Notes under the pieces: generated by a model
Told to the model about the DNA's origin: nothing
Seen by the model: only the letters and a program-made list of their open reading frames with translations
The model's database searches: none
Made by a program: the position numbers and the translations under genes
Assembly (NCBI RefSeq): GCF_016907955.1
Contig: NZ_JAFBCX010000002.1
Coordinates: forward strand, 558,001 to 622,000
From: Lentzea nigeriaca
GTDB lineage: Bacteria; Actinomycetota; Actinomycetes; Mycobacteriales; Pseudonocardiaceae
Reading direction: 5' to 3'
DNA length: 64,000 nt
Shown: positions 42,002 through 50,765 of the stretch, in pieces
How the letters are laid out: every line of letters starts with the position of its first letter
How positions within the stretch are numbered: position 1 is the first letter of the stretch

Positions 42002-42954
42002 AGGTTGCTGTTTCTCGTCTGGGCTTCGGTGCCGCGCCGATCGGCAACCTGTACCGGGAGGTCTCCGACGAGGAGGCCTTCGGCGCGGTGGAGGCGGCGT
42101 GGCAGACCGGCGTCCGGTACTTCGACACCGCGCCGCACTACGGGCTCGGGTTGTCGGAACGGCGGCTCGGCGTCGCGCTGGCTGGGCGGCCGCGCGACGA
42201 GTACGTGATCTCCACGAAGGTCGGCCGGCTGCTGGAACCGTTCGACGGCGAGGGCATGGACGACGAGGGTTTCGCGGTACCGCGGCACTTCCGTCGTGTC
42301 CGCGACTACTCGGCCGACGGCGTCCGCCGGTCGATCGAGTCCTCTTTGGAGCGTCTGGACACCGACCGGGTGGAGATCGTCTACATCCACGACCCGGACG
42401 AGTTCTGGGACTCCGCTTTCGGTGAGGCGTATCCGGCGTTGGAGGACCTGCGGTCGCAGGGTGTCGTGGGTGCCATCGGCGTCGGCATGAACCAGTGGGA
42501 GATGCCGGAGCGGTTCGTCCGCGAGACCGACATCGACGTGGTGATGCTGGCTGGGCGGTACACGTTGCTGGAGCAGCCGTCCTTGGCGTCGTTCCTGCCT
42601 TTGTGCGTCGAGCGCGGTGTTTCCGTGGTGGCGTGCGGGGTGTTCAACTCCGGGCTGCTGTCGAAGCCGGAGGTGCCCGCCGACGCCAGGTACAACTACG
42701 AGACCGCACCGCCCGAGCTCGTCATGCGGGCGCGGTCGATCGCTCAGGTGTGCGGGCGCCACGGCGTGACACTGCCGCAGGCGGCGATCCAGTTCGCGCT
42801 GGGCCACCCCGCGGTGGTGTCGGTGGTGGTCGGCTCGCGGACGGCCGAGCAGATGACCGCCAACGCGGAGAACTTCGCCGCCGAGATCCCCGCTGACCTG
42901 TGGAAAGAGCTGAAGGCGCTGAACCTGCTCGACCCGGAGGTGCCGACGCCGTGA
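41998..42954 (+). CDS. aldo/keto reductase, probable L-fucose 1-dehydrogenase
   Basis: A 318-residue aldo/keto reductase of the D-threo-aldose 1-dehydrogenase group. The catalytic residues lie in YFDTAPHYGLGLSERRLG (Asp, Tyr), VISTKVGRLL (Lys) and IVYIHDPDE (His). The long insert AVPRHFRRVRDYSADGVRRSIESSLERL is typical of this group. It should oxidise L-fucose at C1 to the lactone with NAD or NADP, the first step of the pathway. GTG 41998 sits in the overlap with the mutarotase stop; the gene overlaps the lactonase gene the same way. Confidence 0.87.
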   Translation: MKVAVSRLGFGAAPIGNLYREVSDEEAFGAVEAAWQTGVRYFDTAPHYGLGLSERRLGVALAGRPRDEYVISTKVGRLLEPFDGEGMDDEGFAVPRHFRRVRDYSADGVRRSIESSLERLDTDRVEIVYIHDPDEFWDSAFGEAYPALEDLRSQGVVGAIGVGMNQWEMPERFVRETDIDVVMLAGRYTLLEQPSLASFLPLCVERGVSVVACGVFNSGLLSKPEVPADARYNYETAPPELVMRARSIAQVCGRHGVTLPQAAIQFALGHPAVVSVVVGSRTAEQMTANAENFAAEIPADLWKELKALNLLDPEVPTP

Positions 42955-43781
42955 TCGTCGACGCTCACCACCACCTGTGGGACCTGTCCGTGCGCGACCA
43001 GGACTGGATCACCGACCCGCCGATGGGCGCGATCCGCCGGTCGTTCCTGGAGCCGGACTTCATCGCCGCGGCACCTTCGGTTTCCGCTTCCGTGCTGGTG
43101 CAGACGGTGTGCGTGCCGGAGGAGACGCCGGAGTTCCTGGCGGTGGCGGCGTCTTCCGACGTCGTCGCCGCGGTGGTGGGCTGGACCGACCTGACCTCGC
43201 CCGCCGTCGGCGACGAGCTGGCGGCGTTGACCGGTGGTCCTGATGGCTCGTGGCTGCGCGGGATCCGGCACCAGGTGCAGGGTGAGCCGGACCCGGAGTG
43301 GTTGTGCCGCAAGGACGTCTGGAACGGGCTCGCGGCTGTCGGCTCGCACGGGCTGATCTACGAGCTGCTGACGTTGCCGCACCAGCTGCCCGCGGCACGG
43401 AAGACCGTGGCGGCGTTGGGCAACGTTTCCTTCGTGGTCGACCACTGCTCGAAGCCGGCGATCGGGTCCGGTGTCGGCGAGTGGGCCGAGCTGATCAGAT
43501 CGTTGGCGGCGCACGAGAACGTGACGTGCAAGCTGTCCGGCCTGGTCACCGAGGCCGACTGGGAGTCGTGGACCGTTGCTCAGCTCCGCCCGTACTTCGA
43601 GGTCGTGCTGGACGCGTTCGGTCCGGAGCGGCTGATGTTCGGCTCGGACTGGCCTGTGTGTTTGTTGGCGGCCACCTACGACGAGTGGCTTTCGGCTGCT
43701 CGCGAGCTGGTTTCGGAGCTGTCACCCGACGAGCAGGCCGCGATCTTCTCGGGCACTGCTCGCCGGGTGTACTCGCTCTAA
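42951..43781 (+). CDS. amidohydrolase-family L-fuconolactonase
   Basis: A 276-residue amidohydrolase_2 protein. The metal-binding start IVDAHHHLWDL, the His in FVVDHCSKPAIG, and the C-terminal RLMFGSDWPVCLL carry the expected ligands. This group hydrolyses L-fucono-1,5-lactone and similar lactones, the second step of the L-fucose route. GTG 42951 shares GTGA with the dehydrogenase stop. Last gene of the operon; its stop overlaps the stop region of the convergent dapA-like gene by four bases, with no room for a separate terminator. Confidence 0.88.
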   Translation: MIVDAHHHLWDLSVRDQDWITDPPMGAIRRSFLEPDFIAAAPSVSASVLVQTVCVPEETPEFLAVAASSDVVAAVVGWTDLTSPAVGDELAALTGGPDGSWLRGIRHQVQGEPDPEWLCRKDVWNGLAAVGSHGLIYELLTLPHQLPAARKTVAALGNVSFVVDHCSKPAIGSGVGEWAELIRSLAAHENVTCKLSGLVTEADWESWTVAQLRPYFEVVLDAFGPERLMFGSDWPVCLLAATYDEWLSAARELVSELSPDEQAAIFSGTARRVYSL

Positions 43782-44638
43782 GCGAAGAGCGCCTTCAGCT
43801 CGTTGATCAGCTTCGGCGTGGCCCCGGCCAGCGGCTCGCGCACCGGTCCCGCCGGCAGACCGAGCAGGTTGAGCGCCGCCTTGACCGCCACCGCGCCGGG
43901 CTCGCGGGTCATGATCGCCGTGAACACCGGCAGCATGGCCTGGTGGCGGCGCAGGGCTTCCTTGTTGTCGCCCTGGTCGTAGGCGTCGAGCATCGCCTTG
44001 ATCTCGCTGCCGACGACGTGGCCCACGGTGCTGACCGTGCCGACGCCACCGATCGAGTACAGCGGCAGGATCAGCTCGTCGTTGCCGGAGTAGAAGTCCA
44101 GCCCGGTCTCGGCGATGACCTTCGCCGTAGCGAGCAGATCGACCTTGCAGTCCTTCACGCCGACGATGCGCGGGTGCTCGGACAGCCTGAGCAGCGTCTC
44201 GGTCTCGATCGCCGTGGCCGTGCGGCCCGGGATGTCGTAGAGCAGCGCGGGCAGGCCACTGGCGTCCGCCACCTGCCGGAAGTGGTTCTCGACGCCTTCC
44301 TGCGTGGGCTTGCTGTAGTACGGCGTGACGACGAGCAGCCCGTGCGCGCCGTTCTCCTCGGCCTGCCTCGCAAGCTCGATCGTGTGGCGCGTGGAGTTGG
44401 TGCCGACGCCCGCGAGCACCTTGGCCTTGTGGCCGACCGCTTCGACAACAGCCTTGATGACCTGCGCCTTCTCGGCGTCGGTGGTGGTCGGCGCCTCCCC
44501 GGTCGTGCCGTTGACGACCAGCCCGTCCACGCGTTGTTTGTCGACGAGGTGCGCCGCCAGCTCCTGCGCACCCTTGATGTCCAGGTCACCGTCGGGGGTG
44601 AACGGGGTGACCATCGCTACCAGCACTCGTCCGAACAT
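43778..44638 (-). CDS. dapA: dihydrodipicolinate synthase-family protein
   Basis: A 286-residue class I aldolase of the DHDPS/NAL family. Active-site residues of true DHDPS are present: the Thr pair in VNGTTGEAPTTT, Tyr in VVTPYYSKPTQEG, Arg in LYDIPGRTATAIE, and the Schiff-base Lys in IVGVKDCKVDL. It may therefore condense pyruvate and aspartate semialdehyde for lysine and peptidoglycan. The alternative is a catabolic 2-keto-3-deoxy acid aldolase, given its neighbours; the conserved Arg and second Thr favour DHDPS. Divergent from a LysR regulator and convergent with the L-fucose operon. Confidence 0.87.
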   Translation of the reverse strand: MFGRVLVAMVTPFTPDGDLDIKGAQELAAHLVDKQRVDGLVVNGTTGEAPTTTDAEKAQVIKAVVEAVGHKAKVLAGVGTNSTRHTIELARQAEENGAHGLLVVTPYYSKPTQEGVENHFRQVADASGLPALLYDIPGRTATAIETETLLRLSEHPRIVGVKDCKVDLLATAKVIAETGLDFYSGNDELILPLYSIGGVGTVSTVGHVVGSEIKAMLDAYDQGDNKEALRRHQAMLPVFTAIMTREPGAVAVKAALNLLGLPAGPVREPLAGATPKLINELKALFA

Positions 44639-44709
44639 GACTCCAGCCTGACGCTGCTTTATACAAAGTTCCAGTTAGAAGTTCTGCCCGGAACGTTAAG
44701 CTGAGCTTT
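44639..44709. promoter_or_regulatory. shared promoter region of dapA-like and LysR genes
   Basis: Only 71 bases lie between the two divergent starts. ACAAAG at 44663 is mirrored by CTTTGT at 44706-44711, and GTTCC near 44669 by GGAAC near 44690. Such nested inverted repeats between a LysR gene and its divergent neighbour are the usual place for LysR binding. Exact sites were not resolved. Confidence 0.4.
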
Positions 44710-45588
44710 GTGTTGGACGTTCGACGCCTCCGCTTGCTCCACGCTCTGTCGGTCCACGGCACGGTCACCGCCGCTGCCGAGGCCCTGCACGTGACCTCTC
44801 CTGCCGTGTCTCAGCAGCTGGCCGCTCTGGAACGCGAGGCCGGTGTCGCCCTGGTCGAACGGGAGGGACGGCGGCTGACGCTGACCCGTGCCGGGCACGT
44901 GCTGGCCGCGCACACCCAGCTCGTGCTTGATCAGCTCGCCGCTGCCGAGGCGGACCTGGCCTCTTTGCGGACTTCCGTGTCCGGCGTGGTGCGCATCGGG
45001 GCGTTCGTGTCGGTCGCGGCCCTGCTGCCGCGCGTGATCCAGGTGCTGCGGTCGGCACATGGGTCCGATGTGGACCTTTTCGTGCACGAGATGGAACCGG
45101 AGGCGTCGCTGCCTGCGTTGCGGCGAGGGGACATCGACATCGCGGTCATCCACTCGTACAACATCATGCCGCGGTCGTTGCCCGAGTCGTGCGAGTCCTT
45201 CGAGCTGTTCGTGGAGCCCGTGAACGTGGCGTTGCCGCTCTCGGATCCGTTGGTGCAGCAGGATTCCGTGGATCTCAGCGTCTTGGCGGACCGGCCTTGG
45301 ATCATGCCGCGCACCGATGCCTCTTGCCACGAGCTGACGCAGCGTGCCTGTGGTGCAGCTGGGTTTGTGCCTCGGGCGCAGGCCTATTGCGACGATTTCG
45401 GTGTCATGTGCGGGCTTGTCGAGGCAGGGCTCGGGGTTGCGCTGGTGCCGTCGGTGGCGCGGCGGCCCGGCGTGGCGTTGCGGCCGTTGAAGCAGCAGGT
45501 TTTCCGGACGGTTTCGGCTGTTGTGCGGAACCGGGCGGACGGACAGCCCGCCGTGCGCGCGGTGCTGGAGCAGCTACGCCAGGTCTGA
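44710..45588 (+). CDS. LysR-family transcriptional regulator
   Basis: A 292-residue regulator. The N-terminal helix-turn-helix reads LLHALSVHGTVTAAAEALHVTSPAVSQQLAALEREAG, and the effector domain starts at about residue 90 (GVVRIGAFVSVAALLPRVIQVL). GTG 44710 is the start. Its divergent layout with the dapA-like gene suggests that it controls that gene and itself. A broken, partial copy of its last 75 codons is found at 58557-58793, which shows that this type of gene was once duplicated or that a paralogue decayed there. Confidence 0.9.
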   Translation: MLDVRRLRLLHALSVHGTVTAAAEALHVTSPAVSQQLAALEREAGVALVEREGRRLTLTRAGHVLAAHTQLVLDQLAAAEADLASLRTSVSGVVRIGAFVSVAALLPRVIQVLRSAHGSDVDLFVHEMEPEASLPALRRGDIDIAVIHSYNIMPRSLPESCESFELFVEPVNVALPLSDPLVQQDSVDLSVLADRPWIMPRTDASCHELTQRACGAAGFVPRAQAYCDDFGVMCGLVEAGLGVALVPSVARRPGVALRPLKQQVFRTVSAVVRNRADGQPAVRAVLEQLRQV

Positions 45589-45720
45589 TTACTACTTCCG
45601 GTGGCCCGAGTCACCCGTTCGGCGTCATTGTCAATCGCTATCTGGGCAGGCAGACTCCTGCGGCGAGGGTGGGGTTCGCGTGTTGTCGGGGGGCATGCGC
45701 GGATAGCCGGGGGGCTTTAC

Positions 45721-48700
45721 TTGACACGCGTCGGGGTGACGCAGGGCTTTGTCCTGCGCGCGTTCTTGTCGTGCACGGTCGTATCTGCATTCTTGGTGGT
45801 GCCCGCGGGGGCCAGTGCGGCCGCGCCGGAGTGCGTCGACGCGCAGCCGACTGCGCACGGGGCTGTGGAGATGGCGGCGCGGTGTGGCCGTCGTGTGGAG
45901 ATCCTGGCGTTGCGGTCGGAGTCCGCGCAGACGTTCGCGAAGCCGAGTGGGGGATACACGACCGAGCAGTCGGCGGAGCCGCGGTGGGCTCGGAAGGCTG
46001 ACGGTTCGTGGACGCAGATCGACACGTCGCTTCGCCTTGCGGGCGCGGTGGTGAGGCCTGTGGCGACTGTGCTGCCGGTCGAGTTCTCGCCCGGTGGGAC
46101 GGGCCCGGCGGCGCGGTTGCGTGACGGGGACCGGGAGCTGTCGATCACGTGGCCGTTCGGGCCGTTGCCGACGCCGGTGCTGGCTGGTGCGGCCGCGACC
46201 TATCCCGAGGTGTTGCCGGGTGTGGATCTGAAGCTGAATGCCTCGGCGCAGGGTTTTTCGGAAACCCTGGTGGTGAAGAACCGGGAGGCCGCGCAGAACC
46301 CGCAGCTCGCGAAGGTCAGGTTCGGGTTCGCGACGAAGGGCGTCACGACGCACGCCGCTGGTGGTGGGCTGGAGGCCAAGGACGCTTCGGGTCGTGTCGT
46401 GTTCGCCTCGCCGACGCCGCTGATGTGGGACTCGGGCGGCCAGGGTGTGCCTGGGGTTTCGGCGAAGTCGGCTGTTGACGAGCCGCAGCAGCAGCGGCGG
46501 ACGGCGGCGATGCCGGTCGCTGTGGAGAACGGTGAGATCTCCGTGGTGCCGGATGCCGCGATGTTGAAGGACGCGGCCACCCGGTATCCCGTGATGATCG
46601 ACCCGGGCTGGTCGGGCAACGTGCAGGGCAATGCCTGGACGCTGGTGTCCAGCAAGGACCCAGGCGACGCGTTCTGGCAGGGACGCAACAGACAGGGCAC
46701 GGACTACCTGTTCAACTCCGGCAGCCAAGGCGCCGCCGGAACTGGTCTCACTTGCGACAACGTCTCGCAGGCAGGTGCGTGTCTGAGCCCGACCTACGCC
46801 GTCCGCTCGTACTTCCGGATGGATCTCTCCGGCGTCAAGGGCAAGATCGTCACCGGTGCCTCGTTCAAGATTGAGCAGAAGTGGTCGTTCACCTGCACTC
46901 CTGGTTCCAATGCGACGGTGCGGGTGACGAACTGGTTCGACGGCGGCACTACGTGGAACAACCAGCCGGGTTGGTGGTGGGGTGACGCGTGGGGGTCGGC
47001 CCAGCCCGCCAACCGCAAAGTTGGTGCGGTGAACGGCTGCGCCGGTCCGGGTGATGTCGAGTTTCCCCTCACCGGTGTGGTGGCGCACGGCGCGAGCAAC
47101 AACTGGGACAGCGTGTCGGTCGTGCTGAACGTCGATGAGGGTTCCGTCAGTTCGTGGAAGCGCTTCAACCCAGGTTCCGCGGTGCTGGCCATCGACTACA
47201 ACTCGTATCCGAACACGCCGGACCAGCTCACGGTGGACGGCAAGGCGTGCGCGGCCGGTGCGAACCGCTCGGTCGTGCCGACGACGACGCCGACGATCCG
47301 CGGCCGGGTGAGCGATCCCGACGGCGGGGACACGATGAAGGCCCGCTTCGAGTGGCGGCGCATCCGCCCGGACGGCAGCCACGGCCCGATCTCGCGGCTG
47401 GAGAATTCGCCGTGGGGCAACGGCACCAACGCTGAGCAGACGGTGCCCAAGCCCAACACGTTGCCCAACGGTGTGGTCGAGTGGTCGGACACCTTGGTCG
47501 GCACCGGCGACTGGGACAACGACGGTCGCCCTGATGTGCTGCTCCGAGATTCGGACGGTTACCTGTATCTGCTGCCGACCATCGAGACTTCCGCGGGACG
47601 GAGGTCCGGTGACCGTGTGCAGGTCGGCACCGGCTGGAATGGCTACACGATCGCCGGCATCGCTGACTGGGACGACGACGGCAAGCAGGACATCATCGCG
47701 CGCGAGGACGCCACAGGCGTACTTCTTCTATATCCCGGTCAGGGCACACGGGCTCCCTCGACCGTTCCACCGGTCCAGATCGGCACAGGCTGGAACGGCT
47801 ACACCTTCGCCGGCTTGGCCGACTACGACCGCGACGGCAAGCAGGACCTGATCACCAGGGATCCGTCGAACGTTCTCTGGCTGTACCCCGGTGAAGGCAC
47901 GCGCGGGCCGTCGAGCGCGCAGCAGGTTTCGCTGGGCGGAGGCTGGGAGCGGTTCACCTACTACGGCGTCATCGACCGCACCGGCGACGGCAAGCCTGAC
48001 GTCTTCGCCGAGCGCGACGGCACGTTGTGGTTGTACTTGGGCAGCGGTACTCGCACGCCTCACACCGGCAACTACTCCAGCTACGAGATCGGCACGGCCT
48101 GGCAGGGTGCCATGGCGAGGACGATCGCGGACATCAACTCCGATGGCGCACCTGATCTCGTCGCCAGGACGTTGTGGTCGAACGACTGGGGGCTGTTCCC
48201 CGGCAAGGTGGGTACCGAGCGGATGGGGGATGCATGGGTCATCGCGGGTCCCGGCATCACCACGGGCGACTACGCCTACCGCATGACGGCATCCGATGGC
48301 CGGGTGTGGGGATCGGCATCGAGCTGGTGCGAGTTCACCGTCGACGTCACCGCCCCGGACGCCCCGGCGTTCACTTCGTCCGTCTACAAGACAACGGGTT
48401 GCGCGCCAGAGGGCTGTGGTTCGATCGGTGTGGCGGACACCTTCACGTTCTCCAGCACCTCGACCGATGTCGTGAAGTACCGCTGGGGCTTCACGGACCA
48501 GCCCGCGATGGAAATCGCTGCGGGCACGCCGGTGCGCTGGATGCCTCCCGCAGGGGGCCCGAAGACGCTGGTCGTCGACGCGGTCGACAAGGGAGGTCTC
48601 TGGACCCGCAAGAAGTTCCAGTTCATTGTCTCGGGCGCCAAGCGCAACGAGGCGAAGTGGTTCGCCGGCGACGACCCATCCTCGGACGGCACCGGTAACG

Positions 48701-50730
48701 GTCACGGCGTGACGCTGACCGGACTCGATCCCGCTTGCACCGGGCGGACTGTCGGTGGGCAACTGTCAGTCGGTTTCAACGGCACGACCGCAAGCGGCGC
48801 GACGACCGCCAAGGTTCTCGACACGAGCAGAGGTTTCTCCGTCTCGGCGTGGGTCCGCCTGACCGACGACACGGTGAGCCGCACGGTGGTGAGCCAGCAG
48901 GGTTCCACCACGTCCGCGTTCCGGCTCGGCTATGACTCGGCGTCACGCAAGTGGACCTTCTCGCTGGCGGAAAACGACACCGCGAACGCCATTCAGCAGA
49001 TCGCGACCTCCGACGCCCCGGCTGTCCAGGGTGTCTGGACGCATCTGACGGGCACGTTCGACGATCTCAACCGGGAAGTCCGGCTGTACGTCGATGGTGC
49101 GTTGCAGCGGCAGACCGAGCTGATCGCGGCCGATCGAGGGTTCAACGCCGGCGGTCAGGTGTGGATCGGCAAGGCGCTGCGCAACTCCTCGGCTGTCGAG
49201 CCCTGGCAGGGCGAGTTGGCCGAGGTGCGTGCGTGGGACCGCACGATCACTCAGCGAGAGGCGCTGGAACTGGGCGACGCCAAGCTGAACCACAGCGATG
49301 TGGGCTGGTGGAAGTTCAACGATGGCAGTGGTGACACCGCGGTCGACTCCTCGCCGTACGGCCGTGACTTGACGTTGAACCTCGGCGGCGGAGCAAAGTG
49401 GGGACCGGCTGGCCCGGAGAATCCCGTGGGCAGTGGCCTGGAGCTCAACGGCACCAGCAGTTTCGCGAGCACGAGCGCGGCAGTGCTGAACACCGACCAG
49501 TCGTTTTCTGTCGATGTGTGGGCAAAGGTCGAGGGCACAGGATCGCCCCGCACGGTCGTCGTGCAGCGCGGTCCGTCCGCGGTGGATCCATTCGTGCTGA
49601 AGTACGACGGTGCGCAGTGGAGCGCCGAGATGTCGAACTCGCCGACCAACCCGACGACGTGGTGGCGGGCCAAGGCTGATGCGGTTGTCGGCACGTGGAC
49701 GCATCTCATTGCCACGTACGACGCCAATGCGCGCACGCTCAAGCTCAGTGTCGGCATTCAGGGCATTCCGGTTGCCCTGAAGAGCACTGTGGCCGGTGTC
49801 GTCGGCTGGAACTCGACAGGTGTGCTGTCGGTCGGCCGCAGCAGTGCGGGCGAGTACTTCAACGGCAACATCGACGACCTGCGAGTGTGGCAGGGCGTGC
49901 TCGCTCCCGAGGCGCTCACCACGACGACGCTCAAGGGTTCGTCGATCTCCGGCGACCGCAACGACGAGATCATCTCGGTGTGGAACAACGGACTCGTCAA
50001 CGCGTACCTCAACGTCAACGGCGAATACCCGAACAGCGGCCAGCAGATCGGCTCGGGCTGGCCGAAGGACCGCACCTGGTTCGCCGACATCGACGGCGAC
50101 GGCAAGTCCGAGATCATCGGCGTCGACCCGGACAGCCGGATCAAGGCGTTCAAGAACGTCAACGGCATGAACGGGTTCCCGTACATCGATCCGATCTTCA
50201 TCGGTTCGGCGCCGGGGGAGACGAAGCGGATCAAGTTCGCCGACATCGACGGCGACGGCAGGGACGACCGCATCTCGATCGACGAGGACGGCCGGGTTCG
50301 CGTGTACCGCAACCTGTTCGGAATGAACGAGCGCGGCCAGTCCACAGCGTTCGCGACCACGCCGGTGATCGTGAAGGTCACCGATGCCGCGCCGGAGACC
50401 ATCCGGTTCGCCGACATCGACGGTGACGGGAAGGCGGACTTCATCACGGTGAACTCCGACGAACGCGCAACCGTGTGGGCCTATCGCAACCTGGGCGGCC
50501 TTGGCTACGGCACCTACGACACGCCGCAGGAGATCGGTTCAGGCTGGGCATCTCACCTGACGTTCTTCGCCGACATCACCGGCGACGGCAAGGCGGAGAT
50601 CATCGCACTCTGGCCGGACGGCTCGGTCTGGGCGCACACCAACCAAAACGGCTTGGACTCTTTCCCCTACACAGAACGCAAGTTGATCGGTACAGGCTGG
50701 ACCGATCCGGCCGGCATTTTCTTCGGCTAG
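45721..50730 (+). CDS. giant secreted LamG/FG-GAP repeat protein
   Basis: An exported protein of about 1669 residues. After a signal peptide (FVLRAFLSCTVVSAFLVVPAGASA) come a beta-rich N-terminal region with a DNRLRE-like segment (RSYFRMDLSGVKGKIVTGASF), an FG-GAP/VCBS propeller region (about 595-830, repeats such as WDNDGRPDVLLRD and YDRDGKQDLITRD, calcium-binding loops), two LamG concanavalin-like domains (about 1015-1180 and 1240-1400), and a second FG-GAP group at the end (DIDGDGKSEIIGV, DIDGDGRDDRISI). TTG 45721 has GGGGGG seven bases ahead; GTG 45736 is an equal alternative. It lies 35 bases before the RHS toxin gene, so the two are probably co-expressed. It may display or deliver the RHS protein on the surface, but this is inferred from position. 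Confidence 0.82.
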   Translation: MTRVGVTQGFVLRAFLSCTVVSAFLVVPAGASAAAPECVDAQPTAHGAVEMAARCGRRVEILALRSESAQTFAKPSGGYTTEQSAEPRWARKADGSWTQIDTSLRLAGAVVRPVATVLPVEFSPGGTGPAARLRDGDRELSITWPFGPLPTPVLAGAAATYPEVLPGVDLKLNASAQGFSETLVVKNREAAQNPQLAKVRFGFATKGVTTHAAGGGLEAKDASGRVVFASPTPLMWDSGGQGVPGVSAKSAVDEPQQQRRTAAMPVAVENGEISVVPDAAMLKDAATRYPVMIDPGWSGNVQGNAWTLVSSKDPGDAFWQGRNRQGTDYLFNSGSQGAAGTGLTCDNVSQAGACLSPTYAVRSYFRMDLSGVKGKIVTGASFKIEQKWSFTCTPGSNATVRVTNWFDGGTTWNNQPGWWWGDAWGSAQPANRKVGAVNGCAGPGDVEFPLTGVVAHGASNNWDSVSVVLNVDEGSVSSWKRFNPGSAVLAIDYNSYPNTPDQLTVDGKACAAGANRSVVPTTTPTIRGRVSDPDGGDTMKARFEWRRIRPDGSHGPISRLENSPWGNGTNAEQTVPKPNTLPNGVVEWSDTLVGTGDWDNDGRPDVLLRDSDGYLYLLPTIETSAGRRSGDRVQVGTGWNGYTIAGIADWDDDGKQDIIAREDATGVLLLYPGQGTRAPSTVPPVQIGTGWNGYTFAGLADYDRDGKQDLITRDPSNVLWLYPGEGTRGPSSAQQVSLGGGWERFTYYGVIDRTGDGKPDVFAERDGTLWLYLGSGTRTPHTGNYSSYEIGTAWQGAMARTIADINSDGAPDLVARTLWSNDWGLFPGKVGTERMGDAWVIAGPGITTGDYAYRMTASDGRVWGSASSWCEFTVDVTAPDAPAFTSSVYKTTGCAPEGCGSIGVADTFTFSSTSTDVVKYRWGFTDQPAMEIAAGTPVRWMPPAGGPKTLVVDAVDKGGLWTRKKFQFIVSGAKRNEAKWFAGDDPSSDGTGNGHGVTLTGLDPACTGRTVGGQLSVGFNGTTASGATTAKVLDTSRGFSVSAWVRLTDDTVSRTVVSQQGSTTSAFRLGYDSASRKWTFSLAENDTANAIQQIATSDAPAVQGVWTHLTGTFDDLNREVRLYVDGALQRQTELIAADRGFNAGGQVWIGKALRNSSAVEPWQGELAEVRAWDRTITQREALELGDAKLNHSDVGWWKFNDGSGDTAVDSSPYGRDLTLNLGGGAKWGPAGPENPVGSGLELNGTSSFASTSAAVLNTDQSFSVDVWAKVEGTGSPRTVVVQRGPSAVDPFVLKYDGAQWSAEMSNSPTNPTTWWRAKADAVVGTWTHLIATYDANARTLKLSVGIQGIPVALKSTVAGVVGWNSTGVLSVGRSSAGEYFNGNIDDLRVWQGVLAPEALTTTTLKGSSISGDRNDEIISVWNNGLVNAYLNVNGEYPNSGQQIGSGWPKDRTWFADIDGDGKSEIIGVDPDSRIKAFKNVNGMNGFPYIDPIFIGSAPGETKRIKFADIDGDGRDDRISIDEDGRVRVYRNLFGMNERGQSTAFATTPVIVKVTDAAPETIRFADIDGDGKADFITVNSDERATVWAYRNLGGLGYGTYDTPQEIGSGWASHLTFFADITGDGKAEIIALWPDGSVWAHTNQNGLDSFPYTERKLIGTGWTDPAGIFFG

Positions 50731-50765
50731 TCCACGGTCTTCCACCTCACCCTTGGAGTTGTGTC

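Noticed and set aside
43778-44638. dapA-like gene as a required member of the L-fucose pathway
   Set aside because: It is on the opposite strand with its own regulator, and the FAH-type hydrolase already completes the route; DHDPS active-site residues are kept.
45601-45720. N-terminal extension of the LamG protein to base 45601
   Set aside because: It adds 40 residues of Arg/Gly-rich sequence ahead of the signal peptide, which would prevent its function.
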